Assembly: GCA_905206805.1 (NCBI GenBank)
Contig: CAJLIR010000001.1
Span: 124,001 to 188,000, forward strand
Length of the DNA: 64,000 nt
Reading direction: 5' to 3'
DNA from: an uncultured Caryophanales bacterium
Lineage (GTDB): Bacteria > Bacillota_I > Bacilli_A > RF39 > UBA660
Both the position numbers and the translations under genes were made by a program. Under the pieces are notes generated by a model. It saw only the letters and a program-made list of their open reading frames with translations, ran no database searches and was not told the origin of the DNA. Positions 52,575-62,975 of this stretch are shown piece by piece. Positions within the stretch are counted from its first letter, which is position 1. Each line of letters begins with the position of its first letter.

Positions 52575-55079
52575 TTATTTATTTTTAGTTTTAAAAAATA
52601 CATTTGCAAGTTTTAAATTGAAATTTCTTAAATATATATTCTTTAAAGTAAGTTTTTTTAAATACTTATTTTTTTTGTAATTCGGAAAATTTTCACTAAC
52701 TTTAGAAATTGCTAAGTTAACTCCTCTTTCAAATTCATCATTATCATTCATTTTAGATAAACTCTTAATAAAAGTTGCAAATAAATATCTGGTACAAGAA
52801 TATTCAAGTTCATCTCTATATTCATCAAACAGATTATTTGATTTATAATAATTGATAATTGAATTCCAATCAGTTATATAATCATATACTCTTTTATCAA
52901 ATGTTTTTGTAATAGCGCCTTCTCTTTGAACATAATTAATTAGTGCTTCATTAACTACACCAACACTTTTAATACTTGGTATTAAACGATATATAAATTC
53001 AACATCTTCAAACCAAATACCTTTTTTAAATCTTATTCCATTATCAAACAAACTTTTTTTATAAATTTTATTCCATACAGCTGGATAAAAATCTACCATC
53101 ATTTTTTTTATGTCTTCCTTTTTAAATAAATCTTCATTTATTTTAGATGAACAAAATTTCTTTTTTGTTTCATAATCATATAATGTATCGCAAACTACAA
53201 CATCAAAATTTTTGCTCACTGCTTTCTTATATAGTTTCTCATACATATCATAATTTACATAATCATCACTATCTAAAAAAGCTATATATTCACCACTACA
53301 TTTTTCAATTCCAAAGTTTCTGGCATCACTTAATCCACCATTTTCTTTAACATAACTTTTTATTAAGTTTGGATATTTAGTTTCGTATTTTCCAATAATT
53401 TTACTACTATTATCAGGACTTCCATCATTTACTACAATAATTTCAATGTTTTTTAAAGTTTGATTTACCAAACTATTTAAACATTTATCTATATATTTTT
53501 CTACATTATAAACAGGAACTACAACACTTACTGCAATATTATCACATTTATTCAAACAAACCACATCCCAATCTTTTTTCGTATTCATATTATAAAGTAA
53601 TTGACCGCATATAAAACTTAGGAAAATATTTACACCAAAGAAATCAAATATATTACCACCTATAATTGCAATAGAAACTAATATTCCAATTGTCAATATA
53701 TAGGTTACATTTTCTAGAGTTAATTTTTCTTTTAAATTAGTTAAAACTTTTATAATTGAATAAATTAAAATAGCGTAATAAGGAATAATAAATAAGATTA
53801 ATCCAAATATTCCTAAAGTATAAAAATGATATACAAAATCTCTTTCTAAAACAACACCATCATTAAAATTTTGCGAATATCCATATCCTAAAATCATATC
53901 TAATTTGTTGTTATTATGTTCATATATATGTTTATATAAATATAATTCAAAATCACGAGTATTATTTTGATTTTTATATGATTCTTCAAAATAATTCATC
54001 CAAAATATTAAATAATCTTCATATAAATATTTATCAGGTGCTAAATCATCATTAATGGAAAAATATTTATAATTTTCTTTAATAAATTTATTTATTTCTT
54101 CTTCCTCTTCTTTTGATACTCCTTTTTCAATTTTTTCTCTGTAATTATTAACTACAGTTAAAAGTTTATTTTCGGTAGCATAATTAGCCTCACTTTCTGA
54201 GGTTTTTCTATCAGAAGAAAACATTATAGGTGCATTAATAAAAAATGGTATTAATAGAATTATTAATAAAATATTCAAAGTTAATGTCTTTGTGTTACCT
54301 ATTTTAAATTTAAATAAACTAGATAAAACTAAGTAAATAATTAACATAACAACTAATATAATTATTGTCATATATGAGGAAATTCTAGTTCCAACTATTA
54401 ACATAGAAATAAGAAATAAATAAATTATTAAAAATTTCTTTAAATTGCTTTTTTTATAAAAACTATATAAAAGTATTGGTAAAATAAGACACATTAATCC
54501 TGATAATGGATTAGCATACCCAAATAATCCTTTAGTAGCTAGGTTATAGTAACCATTATCTATTTTAGATAAGAACATCCAATCAAGAAAATTACCGTTT
54601 ATAGATTGTGTTTGTGAATAACTAGGATATGAGATACCTAATAAGTTTGTAACAGTGATTATACTAGATATTATAAGTGCAACAATAAAAAATAATTTAC
54701 TTATTTTATTAAATTCAACTTTATAATTGTAACTGAACAAAATAAACATCATAGGTATTGCTAATCTGATTAAATAAATCACTTCACTTGATATAGAATA
54801 TTTTCCCAAAACATTTACATAGTTATTATTAGCGTTTATTAAATGCAAGATAGAATATATAAAGAATAAAACAAAATATATGATTGGTAATTTAAGTCTT
54901 TTTTTGTTAAAAATAAATAACAAAAATAATATAGCAAAAAATATAAGTCTAATTATGGTTGGAATTGTAACACCTAAAATTTCATAATCATAAAATACTT
55001 TTATATCAAGTATTGGCTGAATTAATAAAAATATAAATGTCAACTTTATAATGAAATCACTTGTTACTACTTTTTTCAT
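52575..55079 (-). CDS. Wzy-like polymerase fused to GT2 glycosyltransferase
   Basis: An 834-aa protein of two parts. Residues 1 to about 510 are polytopic (about 11 membrane segments) with a large outer loop around 285-400, the layout of O-antigen ligase/Wzy polymerases, including LFGYANPLSGLMC and VGTRISSYM. Residues about 520-834 are a GT2 domain: VSVVVPVYNVEKYIDKCL, VNDGSPDNS, ENGGLSDARN and the metal motif LDSDDYV. Polymerase and transferase are normally separate proteins. The gene is followed by a GT4 gene 8 nt upstream in the same operon. Confidence 0.88.
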   Translation of the reverse strand: MKKVVTSDFIIKLTFIFLLIQPILDIKVFYDYEILGVTIPTIIRLIFFAILFLLFIFNKKRLKLPIIYFVLFFIYSILHLINANNNYVNVLGKYSISSEVIYLIRLAIPMMFILFSYNYKVEFNKISKLFFIVALIISSIITVTNLLGISYPSYSQTQSINGNFLDWMFLSKIDNGYYNLATKGLFGYANPLSGLMCLILPILLYSFYKKSNLKKFLIIYLFLISMLIVGTRISSYMTIIILVVMLIIYLVLSSLFKFKIGNTKTLTLNILLIILLIPFFINAPIMFSSDRKTSESEANYATENKLLTVVNNYREKIEKGVSKEEEEEINKFIKENYKYFSINDDLAPDKYLYEDYLIFWMNYFEESYKNQNNTRDFELYLYKHIYEHNNNKLDMILGYGYSQNFNDGVVLERDFVYHFYTLGIFGLILFIIPYYAILIYSIIKVLTNLKEKLTLENVTYILTIGILVSIAIIGGNIFDFFGVNIFLSFICGQLLYNMNTKKDWDVVCLNKCDNIAVSVVVPVYNVEKYIDKCLNSLVNQTLKNIEIIVVNDGSPDNSSKIIGKYETKYPNLIKSYVKENGGLSDARNFGIEKCSGEYIAFLDSDDYVNYDMYEKLYKKAVSKNFDVVVCDTLYDYETKKKFCSSKINEDLFKKEDIKKMMVDFYPAVWNKIYKKSLFDNGIRFKKGIWFEDVEFIYRLIPSIKSVGVVNEALINYVQREGAITKTFDKRVYDYITDWNSIINYYKSNNLFDEYRDELEYSCTRYLFATFIKSLSKMNDNDEFERGVNLAISKVSENFPNYKKNKYLKKLTLKNIYLRNFNLKLANVFFKTKNK

Positions 55080-55086
55080 AAATCAC

Positions 55087-56250
55087 CTAATCTAATATTT
55101 GTTTAATTTTATTTAATTGCTCATTATTATCATAAAAATAATTAGTTAAATTATTCTTATATTTTTTTAATATTTCCTTATTTTCAATTATTTTTTTTAA
55201 TCCTGAATATAATCCATCTAAACTATTTTCAACTATTAATCCATTATAATCATTTGAAATTAATTTATCTGTAGCCGAATTTAACGTAGCAAGAACAGGA
55301 ACACCTAAGGTAAGTGATTCTACTATAACAAGACCAAATGGTTCATAAATAGACGATAAAATGAATAAATCAGAATTTTTTATGTATTTGTAAGGATTCA
55401 TTACTCTACCCATTAAAAATATATCATTTGTTAATTTTAAATCAGAAATTTTTTGATTTAAAGATTCAAAAAGAGGTCCATCACCATATATTCTTAACTT
55501 AACATTATCAAATATTCCATCACTTTTAAGTTTGTAAATTGTGTCAATTAGTCTATCATAACCTTTCATTTCATGAAGTCTTCCAACAGAAACAAGGTTT
55601 AATTCATTGCTATCTAGTAAAACGTTACTTTCTTCTTTTGATAATTCAATTATTTTTTCTCCGTTAACAACATTATAAATAACAATCACCTTATCATCTA
55701 AATGATATATGTCATTAAAGCATTTTTTTACATTATCTGATACTGCAACAATTTTATCAAATGTAGGTAAAATTCTTTTGAATAATTTATCATATTTTCC
55801 ATTAGGATTTGTCTTTTTATATTCATAATGTAACCAGTGAATTTTTCTTTTACTATCACCAAAAGCGGTAAATAAGGCAGTAAATCCGTCCTTAAAAGCT
55901 ATTTCAACATCATATTTTTTTGTTAATATTTTTTTTCTTTCTTTTTTTATGACATTTTCAATATGACCTGTTTTCATATCTAATACTACCTTGATTTTCT
56001 TTAATAACAATTTTAGACTTTTTTTCTTTATTATTTCCTTCATAGTATAATCAATTGCTTCAAAATAAGAAGAACCATAAATAATATTAATACTACTAGG
56101 TAAATTTTTAAACATTTCACCATTATTATGTAAAACTAATAGATCAATATTATAATTACTAATATCCATTAATGAAATAATAGTTTCAAATAAAACTGAT
56201 ACTCCACCCATTCTTTTTTCATCAACAACAAATAAAATATTTCTTTTCAC
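55087..56250 (-). CDS. GT4-family glycosyltransferase
   Basis: A 387-aa retaining glycosyltransferase with FVVDEKRMGGVSVLFETI at the N-terminus, LVSVGRLHEMKGYDRLIDTIY and FLMGRVMNPYKYIKNSDLFILSSIYEPFGLVIVESLTLGVPVLA with the donor-binding E-x7-E in the second Rossmann fold. Cytoplasmic, adding a sugar to the lipid-linked repeat unit. It lies 7 nt from each neighbour in the operon. Confidence 0.9.
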   Translation of the reverse strand: MKRNILFVVDEKRMGGVSVLFETIISLMDISNYNIDLLVLHNNGEMFKNLPSSINIIYGSSYFEAIDYTMKEIIKKKSLKLLLKKIKVVLDMKTGHIENVIKKERKKILTKKYDVEIAFKDGFTALFTAFGDSKRKIHWLHYEYKKTNPNGKYDKLFKRILPTFDKIVAVSDNVKKCFNDIYHLDDKVIVIYNVVNGEKIIELSKEESNVLLDSNELNLVSVGRLHEMKGYDRLIDTIYKLKSDGIFDNVKLRIYGDGPLFESLNQKISDLKLTNDIFLMGRVMNPYKYIKNSDLFILSSIYEPFGLVIVESLTLGVPVLATLNSATDKLISNDYNGLIVENSLDGLYSGLKKIIENKEILKKYKNNLTNYFYDNNEQLNKIKQILD

Positions 56251-56257
56251 TATATCA

Positions 56258-57214
56258 CTATCCTTTTAAAATAAGTTTTAAAATATTATATTTTTTCTTA
56301 TAAAATAAACTGCACACTATTTTATGTTTTAAATCTTTTTTCTTATAATAAATATTACCTTTCCATTTTGGAAATTCATCACGCATTATTTTAACAATCT
56401 TAGAAAGTTCATCATACTTTTCAAATTTAAAAAACCTTAATGAAGCAGCGTGAAGTAAATGTTCTATGTAAATATATTCAAGTTCATTATAATATTTTTT
56501 ATATGAATTATTATTTTTAAAAATGTTACTAAGATATTCAAGAGAATCAAATATATCTTCTAATGATTTATTGTAAGTAACCTGCTTCATTGTTGAACCA
56601 TTTCTAATTAAATAATAATATAAATTTTCATTCAAATAAGATATATTTCTTGTAAATAGACAAAGCGATGGAATTACTGCAATATCTTCATAAAAATGAT
56701 GTTCTAAAAAGTATAAATTATTATCAACAATTATACTTCTTTTTATTAGTTGTCCCCAACAAGCTCCCTCGCAAGATACAATATAATTCTTTTTTAAGTC
56801 TTTTGAATAATTACCAAAAAGTTGATAAGGTAATATTTTATCATTTTGAACACTATAGGCATTGCAAATAACAATATCTGAATTAGTATTAATAGCTCTA
56901 TTATATAATTTTTCTACAATTGTTTTATCAACCCAGTCATCTGAATCAACAAACAAAATGTATTCACCATTAGCCCTACTTAAACCAAGATTTCTAGCAC
57001 TTGCTTGTCCACCATTTTCCTTCTTTAAACTTTTTATTAAATCAGGATATTTTTTAGCGTACTCCTCAATAATTAAATCACTATTATCAGGGCTTCCGTC
57101 ATTAATAACTAAAATTTCATAGTTATCAAACGTTTGATTTACTAAACTATCTAAACATTTTCTTAGATATTCTTGTACATTCCAAACAGGAACAATAATA
57201 CTTACATCTTTCAT
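56258..57214 (-). CDS. GT2-family glycosyltransferase
   Basis: A 318-aa inverting glycosyltransferase: VSIIVPVWNVQEYLRKCLDSLVNQT, INDGSPDNSDL, ENGGQASARNLG and VDSDDWVDK (metal-binding DxD). It resembles the GT2 domain fused to the polymerase, suggesting local duplication. Its start overlaps the flippase stop by 4 nt (ATGA), so translation is coupled. Confidence 0.92.
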   Translation of the reverse strand: MKDVSIIVPVWNVQEYLRKCLDSLVNQTFDNYEILVINDGSPDNSDLIIEEYAKKYPDLIKSLKKENGGQASARNLGLSRANGEYILFVDSDDWVDKTIVEKLYNRAINTNSDIVICNAYSVQNDKILPYQLFGNYSKDLKKNYIVSCEGACWGQLIKRSIIVDNNLYFLEHHFYEDIAVIPSLCLFTRNISYLNENLYYYLIRNGSTMKQVTYNKSLEDIFDSLEYLSNIFKNNNSYKKYYNELEYIYIEHLLHAASLRFFKFEKYDELSKIVKIMRDEFPKWKGNIYYKKKDLKHKIVCSLFYKKKYNILKLILKG

Positions 57215-58716
57215 AATTTGATTTTTCCTTTCAATTTAGCTGGAATAATTCTATTTAAAAAATCCAATTTTTTTATTAATTTATAATATATAAATGTTAT
57301 TAGTAAATTGCTAACAAATATAATACCACTAAATATTACCCAATTAAATAAATTGCTTACAATTAAAATATTTTTAGCAAAATATACTAAACATAAATTT
57401 ATGATAATTATTATAAAATATATAAAACAATCCTTATAGTATATAGATATTTTATTTTTAAATACATTTTTGTTTATAATGCTAGGTTTTAATATATATT
57501 CACTTACAACATAAGCAATAGAAGTTGCTAAAATAACTCCTGTTATTCCTAAATATTTAATTAGTATTAATGATAAAACTAAATTTATAGAAACTTCAAT
57601 ATAAACGCAAATAATAGTTTCTTTAAATAAACCTGCAGCATTAACAAAAATATTAAATATAGTTCTAATAATATTATAAAAAACTAAAAATATAAATAAT
57701 AAACAAGTAAAATTATTAACTACATAACTGTTACCGTAAAAAATTGATACAAACGGTGAAATCGCATAATAAAGTGGAACACAAATTATAGTAGCCAGAA
57801 AAAATACAAAAGAATTATACTCTAGAAATTTATCATAAGCTTTTTCAGGCTCTGTTGCAAGCAAATTACCAATTCCTGACGATGTTGCCGTAGATAATTT
57901 AGAAAATATCGTTACTAGAGTATTTATTATATACATATAAGAAGTATATGTTACAACTTGCGCTAAACCAATATATTTAGAAATTATAACAACATCTATA
58001 TTATTAGCTACAAGGGTTCCTACTTTGTGAGGTATCAACTCTTTAGTTTTTTGCCAAAAGCATAAATCTTTCTTTACATTTAATTTTAAATCTGGATGTT
58101 TTTTTCTAGATATTTTAACTATTATAATATTTTGAATAATAGATGCTACTACTCCTAATATTAATATTGATAAAATATTTTTAAATACTGTTATAAATAC
58201 TAATTCTAATATTGTTTTAATTAATAATAAAACTTGGGTATATTTAATATATTGATATTTATTTTGTTCAGCATCAAATAAGATTGTATGACTTGCGACA
58301 AAATAAGTTATGATATTGGAAATAACCATTAAAAAGAAACAAATTTGAATAAAAATCAAAGATAAATTAGTTTCCTTTATAAAAAATCCAATACCTAATG
58401 TAAGTATAATACCAACAATAAACATTATAACTGTAATAATATTAAAAACATATTTTGCTCCACTTAAGATACCATTTATTTTATCATTGTCTTTTTTTGC
58501 AATTGGCAAGTATAAACTATAACAAACTGCACTTGTAAGACCAAAGTCAACAAATGTTATATAAGCAATTAATTGACCAAATAATTGATATACACCTAAA
58601 ACATCTTCTCCCATATTACTTAAAATAAGCTTAAACCTAAAAAAACCTAGTAATGAAATAATAAGTTGTGGTAAAGCATCATAAATAAAATTAAGGATTG
58701 CTTTTTTAGTTCTCAT
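57211..58716 (-). CDS. Wzx-like polysaccharide flippase (MOP superfamily)
   Basis: A 501-aa polytopic protein with about 13-14 membrane segments. It would move lipid-linked repeat units across the membrane before polymerisation. Recognisable parts are IISLLGFFRFKLILSNMGEDVLGVYQLFGQLIAYITFVDFG, LIPHKVGTLVANNIDVVIISKYIG, and later FNIFVNAAGLFKETI. GAGGTG precedes ATG. Stop codon TGA overlaps the GT2 start. It is the first gene of the upper operon. Confidence 0.92.
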   Translation of the reverse strand: MRTKKAILNFIYDALPQLIISLLGFFRFKLILSNMGEDVLGVYQLFGQLIAYITFVDFGLTSAVCYSLYLPIAKKDNDKINGILSGAKYVFNIITVIMFIVGIILTLGIGFFIKETNLSLIFIQICFFLMVISNIITYFVASHTILFDAEQNKYQYIKYTQVLLLIKTILELVFITVFKNILSILILGVVASIIQNIIIVKISRKKHPDLKLNVKKDLCFWQKTKELIPHKVGTLVANNIDVVIISKYIGLAQVVTYTSYMYIINTLVTIFSKLSTATSSGIGNLLATEPEKAYDKFLEYNSFVFFLATIICVPLYYAISPFVSIFYGNSYVVNNFTCLLFIFLVFYNIIRTIFNIFVNAAGLFKETIICVYIEVSINLVLSLILIKYLGITGVILATSIAYVVSEYILKPSIINKNVFKNKISIYYKDCFIYFIIIIINLCLVYFAKNILIVSNLFNWVIFSGIIFVSNLLITFIYYKLIKKLDFLNRIIPAKLKGKIKL

Positions 58717-58802
58717 TTAAACACCTCATCATCAAAAATCATTATATCAAAAATATAAAAAAAAAAGAAGAAAAAATCCTCTTTTCACATAATTAGTGTA
58801 AA

Positions 58803-60074
58803 CTATTTATTTAAAATAGTCTTTAAATAATTTACAGAAGAATCACTTAAAAGTGTAAATCTTGGAATTCTATATTTATCTGCTCCTACTGTCATTTTAT
58901 ACTGTCCGCCAGCATATTCACCAGCAAACGCCATAGTATATCCAGCCTCTTTTAAAACGCTTATTGCATAGTCATTATATTCATAAAATGGATAACAGAA
59001 AACTGTAGAATTTAAAGTCTTCTCACTACTAGTTTTTAAGTCTGCTAGTAAAACACTTTTATCTAAACATTTTATTCCTCCACCTTGACCACCAGGACAA
59101 ACCCCTTGTTTATGCAAATTATCTCCGTGAGAATGAACTTCAACATAATCTGTAACCAAAGGTTTAGGGTCATATATTGAGGTAATAACAAAAATAGTAG
59201 CATTCATTTTATTGTTAGTAAATATATCTCTTGCATTTCCAGAATACCACCCGTCATCAACTGTTATCATAACGCTTTTAGGTAATTGCAATTTGCCATC
59301 AATATACATTTCAAATTCCTTCATAGTTGGTGTAAAATAATTTTCACTTTTCAAATAATCAATATGACTTTGAATTTGAGTTGTTGAATTACATATTATT
59401 TGGTCACAAGGATCTACTCCTTCAGTATAAACAAAATGATAAACGAGTGTTGGAATTCCATCAATATTTGTTTTATCGGTATTATGGTTATAGGTAATAG
59501 AATCAATTTCACTTTTTGAAACATAGAATAAAGCATCTTGATATTCAACATATATTTTATCATCATCTTTAATAATAATTGGTAGGCTTAAAGATTCTGG
59601 TAATTCATAAACAAGATTATCATCTTTATATAATTTTGTTACGTCCTTAGTAATAACATTTTCATTAAATGGAATATAATTTTTATATCGTTCTTCTCTT
59701 TCTCCCTTTGTAGAAAGTTCATCTATAGGAGTCACTGTATTAAATAAAACATAATAATCAGAATCAAAGTTATTTATTTTAAAATATTCGCTATTTTCAT
59801 CTATTGTTATATCATCTAAAATAAGTTCTACATTACCTAATTTACCAACACTTTTATATTCATCATTTTCTAATGCATATAAATCTGTTTCTGATATAGT
59901 TTTTACATACTTACTATAATGACTTTTAATATTTGAAATTTTTTCTTCTTTTAATTGTTCATTTTCTATTTCCCTATTTATTTCATTATTCTTATAATCA
60001 AAAATTATCAAAATTAAACAAATAATACTTATTAGTAAAATTATAACAATTTTTATTCCATCAATTTTTTTCAC
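58803..60074 (-). CDS. Polysaccharide deacetylase (NodB domain), membrane-anchored
   Basis: A 423-aa protein with one N-terminal membrane anchor (about residues 8-28) and a large extracellular region. The C-terminal NodB domain has SVMITVDDGWYSGN with the catalytic/metal Asp pair and VEVHSHGDN with the metal His residues. It is probably a sugar de-N-acetylase of the PgaB/IcaB or peptidoglycan type. It starts at GTG with AGGGGCG upstream and is divergent from glmS. Its neighbours place it with the polysaccharide locus. Confidence 0.88.
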   Translation of the reverse strand: MKKIDGIKIVIILLISIICLILIIFDYKNNEINREIENEQLKEEKISNIKSHYSKYVKTISETDLYALENDEYKSVGKLGNVELILDDITIDENSEYFKINNFDSDYYVLFNTVTPIDELSTKGEREERYKNYIPFNENVITKDVTKLYKDDNLVYELPESLSLPIIIKDDDKIYVEYQDALFYVSKSEIDSITYNHNTDKTNIDGIPTLVYHFVYTEGVDPCDQIICNSTTQIQSHIDYLKSENYFTPTMKEFEMYIDGKLQLPKSVMITVDDGWYSGNARDIFTNNKMNATIFVITSIYDPKPLVTDYVEVHSHGDNLHKQGVCPGGQGGGIKCLDKSVLLADLKTSSEKTLNSTVFCYPFYEYNDYAISVLKEAGYTMAFAGEYAGGQYKMTVGADKYRIPRFTLLSDSSVNYLKTILNK

Positions 60075-60153
60075 TTTATCGCCCCTAATATATCATCATA
60101 TATTATATTATTAAATATTTTATAAAAAAATTCAAGATAAAATATTATTTTTG

Positions 60154-60182
60154 TTGTCAAATTTCGATATTTTTTATATAAT
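60154..60182 (+). promoter_or_regulatory. glmS promoter
   Basis: TTGTCA (60154-60159), 17-bp spacer, TATAAT (60177-60182), about 40 bp upstream of the ribozyme. Confidence 0.8.
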
Positions 60183-60224
60183 GAAGTAAAGTTATTTATT
60201 ATTTAGGAGGGAAATTTAATAATA

Positions 60225-60322
60225 TTTAATTAGCGCCAGGGCCTATTGGCCGACGAGGATAGCAGTTATCGATTATTCGGCGGATGCTGTTACGGAAGTG
60301 TAACCGTTAGATATAAGCAAAA
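60225..60322 (+). ncRNA. glmS: glmS ribozyme riboswitch
   Basis: The self-cleaving glucosamine-6-phosphate-sensing ribozyme in the glmS leader. Diagnostic pieces are AGCGCCAGGGCC, GGCCGACGAGGATAGCAG, the P3 region with TCGGCGGATGCTGTTACGG and the 3' part GTAACCGTTAGATATAAGC. By homology, cleavage lies between A60232 and G60233. When the metabolite is abundant, cleavage marks the mRNA for decay and lowers amino-sugar synthesis. The 60075-60224 stretch before it holds only the divergent promoters. Confidence 0.95.
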
Positions 60323-60389
60323 AGTAAAATCAATATTACAACAAATTTTATATCACACACAAAAAACATATATATAGGAGGATTTTTTT

Positions 60390-62228
60390 ATGTGTGGAAT
60401 TGTTGGGTATGTAGGAAAAAATAAAAAAGCCCAAGAAGTTTTATTAAATGGTTTAAAATCATTGGAATATAGAGGATATGACTCAGCTGGAATCGCATTC
60501 GTTAAAGACAATGATTTAGTTATTACTAAAGAAAAAGGAAAAATTGCTAATCTAGAAAAATTAATCGAATTTACTGATTCAAATTTAGGTATTGGACATA
60601 CTAGATGGGCTACTCACGGAGTTGCTAATAGGACAAATAGTCATCCTCATAAACAAGGAAAAATTACTATTGTTCATAATGGTATTATTGAAAACTATGC
60701 TGAACTAAAAGAAAAATTAATAAATGAAGGTGTTAAATTTAATTCAACAACTGATACAGAAGTAGCTGCTGCATTATTAAATAAAATTTATAATGAAACA
60801 AATGACATGAATAAAACTATTGTTGAATTTGAAAAACAAGTAAAAGGTGCTTATGCATTAGGAATTATTTGTGATGATGATTACGAAACATTATATACAG
60901 CAAGAATGGATAGTCCTTTAATTATTGCCTTAGGTGATAACGAAAATTATATCGCATCAGATGTTCCTGCTGTTATTGAATATACAAATAAATATATGGA
61001 ACTAAATAATGGCGACTTTGCAAAAATAACTGCAGATAAAGTTGAGTGTTTTAATAAAAATGGTGAAAAAATAGAAAAAGAAACTCATACATTTCCTAAA
61101 AAAGATTATGCTATAGGTAAAAATGGGTATGAGCATATTATGTTAAAAGAAATTCACGAACAACCTGATGTAGTAAGAAATACTATTTCACCATATTTTG
61201 AAAACGGTATTGACTCACTTTTAGAAAAAATGCCTGATTTCTCAAATTACAACAAAATAGTAATTGTAGCTTGTGGTAGCGCAATGCACGCAGGATTAGT
61301 TGGAAAAAATATGATTGAAGAATTTGCAGACATTCCTGTTGAGGTTAAAATTGCCAGTGAATTTAGATATGATGAAAAAGTTTTTATTGACAACAAAACA
61401 TTAGTTATTGGTGTATCACAATCAGGTGAAACAGCTGATACTAAAAAAGCAATTGAAAGAGCAAAAAATGAAGGTGCAGATACCCTTGGAATAATAAGTA
61501 AGGAAGGTAGTGCTATATCAAGAAAAGTAGATTTCTTATTATATACAAACTCAGGACTTGAAATTGCAGTTGCTACTACAAAAGCATATTCAGCACAAAT
61601 TGCCCTACTTTCTTTAATCGCATTAAACATTGCTAATCATAAAAATAATATTTCTAATGAAGAAATTAAAAATGTACTTAAATCAATAAAAGAATTACCT
61701 GTTCAAATTGATAAATTATTAAATCAACAATATTGTGAGCAATATAAAGAAATAGCTGAAACACTTTATGATAAAAATGATATATTCTTTATAGGACGTG
61801 GAATTGATTATGCATTATGTATGGAAGGATCTTTAAAATTAAAAGAAATTTCTTATATTCATAGTGAAGCTTATGCTGCTGGCGAATTAAAACACGGTAC
61901 TATTTCTTTAATAGAACCTGGAACACCTGTTATAGGAGTTATTACAGACGAAAGAAGAGCGGATAAAACTTTAAGTAACATCGAAGAAACTGGTTCAAGA
62001 GGTTCAGATAATTATATGATTATTACTGATGAGTTAGATAATATTTATAGTAAATCAAATGAAAATTATAATAAATATAAGAAAATAGTAATTCCAAAAA
62101 CTCATAAATTATTTCAACCATTATTAACTGTTGTACCACTTCAAATGATTGCTTATGAAACTGCAAAATTAAAGGGTGAAGAAATAGATACACCTAGAAA
62201 TTTAGCAAAAGCTGTTACAGTTGAATAA
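60390..62228 (+). CDS. glmS: Glutamine-fructose-6-phosphate aminotransferase
   Basis: Makes glucosamine-6-phosphate, the first step to UDP-GlcNAc for peptidoglycan and surface sugars. The 612-aa protein has an N-terminal glutaminase domain (catalytic Cys2 in MCGIVGYVG, YRGYDSAG, HTRWATHG) and a C-terminal pair of SIS isomerase domains (about 290-600, with IVACGSAMHA, SQSGETADT, GRGIDYALCMEG, and ending LAKAVTVE). It lies behind the ribozyme, and AGGAGG precedes ATG. It supplies the sugar pathway of the neighbouring locus. Confidence 0.97.
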   Translation: MCGIVGYVGKNKKAQEVLLNGLKSLEYRGYDSAGIAFVKDNDLVITKEKGKIANLEKLIEFTDSNLGIGHTRWATHGVANRTNSHPHKQGKITIVHNGIIENYAELKEKLINEGVKFNSTTDTEVAAALLNKIYNETNDMNKTIVEFEKQVKGAYALGIICDDDYETLYTARMDSPLIIALGDNENYIASDVPAVIEYTNKYMELNNGDFAKITADKVECFNKNGEKIEKETHTFPKKDYAIGKNGYEHIMLKEIHEQPDVVRNTISPYFENGIDSLLEKMPDFSNYNKIVIVACGSAMHAGLVGKNMIEEFADIPVEVKIASEFRYDEKVFIDNKTLVIGVSQSGETADTKKAIERAKNEGADTLGIISKEGSAISRKVDFLLYTNSGLEIAVATTKAYSAQIALLSLIALNIANHKNNISNEEIKNVLKSIKELPVQIDKLLNQQYCEQYKEIAETLYDKNDIFFIGRGIDYALCMEGSLKLKEISYIHSEAYAAGELKHGTISLIEPGTPVIGVITDERRADKTLSNIEETGSRGSDNYMIITDELDNIYSKSNENYNKYKKIVIPKTHKLFQPLLTVVPLQMIAYETAKLKGEEIDTPRNLAKAVTVE

Positions 62229-62233
62229 AATTT

Positions 62234-62258
62234 TAAAAAGACATAATATGTCTTTTTT
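62234..62258 (+). terminator. glmS terminator
   Basis: AAAAAGACATA-ATA-TGTCTTTTTT hairpin with T run, between glmS and the convergent hemolysin III gene. Confidence 0.85.
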
Positions 62259-62898
62259 ATTTACAATATAAAAAAATTAGAAAAAAATGAAATAGTGAAC
62301 CAGCTAAACAAAAGAAATGAAAAACCGAATGCATATATTTTTTTGTTGCACCAATTTTATATAAAAATGCTCCTATAGAATATAAAATTCCACCACCAAA
62401 TAAAAAGATAATTCCTTTAATATCCAATATAATTAATATTTTTTTTAATAATAAAACAACCGACCAACCAATTAATAAATGTAAAAATAAAGAAAACATT
62501 TGATATTTATCTACATTTACAATATTTAGAATTATACCAATAATAGTTATAAGCCAAATTATAACAAAATATATAAATCCTTCTACTCCACCAATTAATA
62601 ATAAACATATAGGAGTAAAAGTGCCTGCTTCCAGTAAAAAAACATTACAATGATCAATTACTCTAAAAAGTTTTTTTAATTTCAAATAAGGTGGAATAGC
62701 GTGATAAACACAAGATATTAAATATAAAAGTATTAATGACATACCATAAATAAAATATGATGTGAATGTAATCTTATTTTGAACGTTTACTAACATAATA
62801 ATTAAACCTACTACTGAGAATATTCCTCCAACTCCGTGGGATACTGAATTAATCATTTCCTCCGAAAATGAGTAATTAGGAATTTTAACTTTATTCAT
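62257..62898 (-). CDS. Hemolysin III family membrane protein
   Basis: A 213-aa protein with seven membrane segments. The family signature EEMINSVSHGVGG lies near the N-terminus, and CVYHAIPP and SVFHFFCLAGSLFHF carry the conserved His residues of the progestin-receptor/hemolysin III (YplQ) superfamily. These are integral membrane proteins thought to be metal-dependent; their physiological role in bacteria is poorly known. It is convergent with glmS. Confidence 0.9.
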   Translation of the reverse strand: MNKVKIPNYSFSEEMINSVSHGVGGIFSVVGLIIMLVNVQNKITFTSYFIYGMSLILLYLISCVYHAIPPYLKLKKLFRVIDHCNVFLLEAGTFTPICLLLIGGVEGFIYFVIIWLITIIGIILNIVNVDKYQMFSLFLHLLIGWSVVLLLKKILIILDIKGIIFLFGGGILYSIGAFLYKIGATKKYMHSVFHFFCLAGSLFHFFLIFLYCK

Positions 62899-62944
62899 AT
62901 AGTCACCAACCTTCTAATTGATTATATGAATAAAAATTTTTTAT

Positions 62945-62975
62945 ATTAAAAAAAGTAGCAAAGCTACCTTTTAAT
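62945..62975 (-). terminator. rpoC terminator
   Basis: Minus-strand GTAGC-TTT-GCTAC flanked by A/T and followed by seven T, directly after the rpoC stop. Confidence 0.85.

Noticed and set aside
60200..60232. A leader peptide before the glmS ribozyme (AGGAGG near 60205)
   Set aside because: No ATG, GTG or TTG follows at suitable spacing before the ribozyme, so the purine run is probably just leader sequence.
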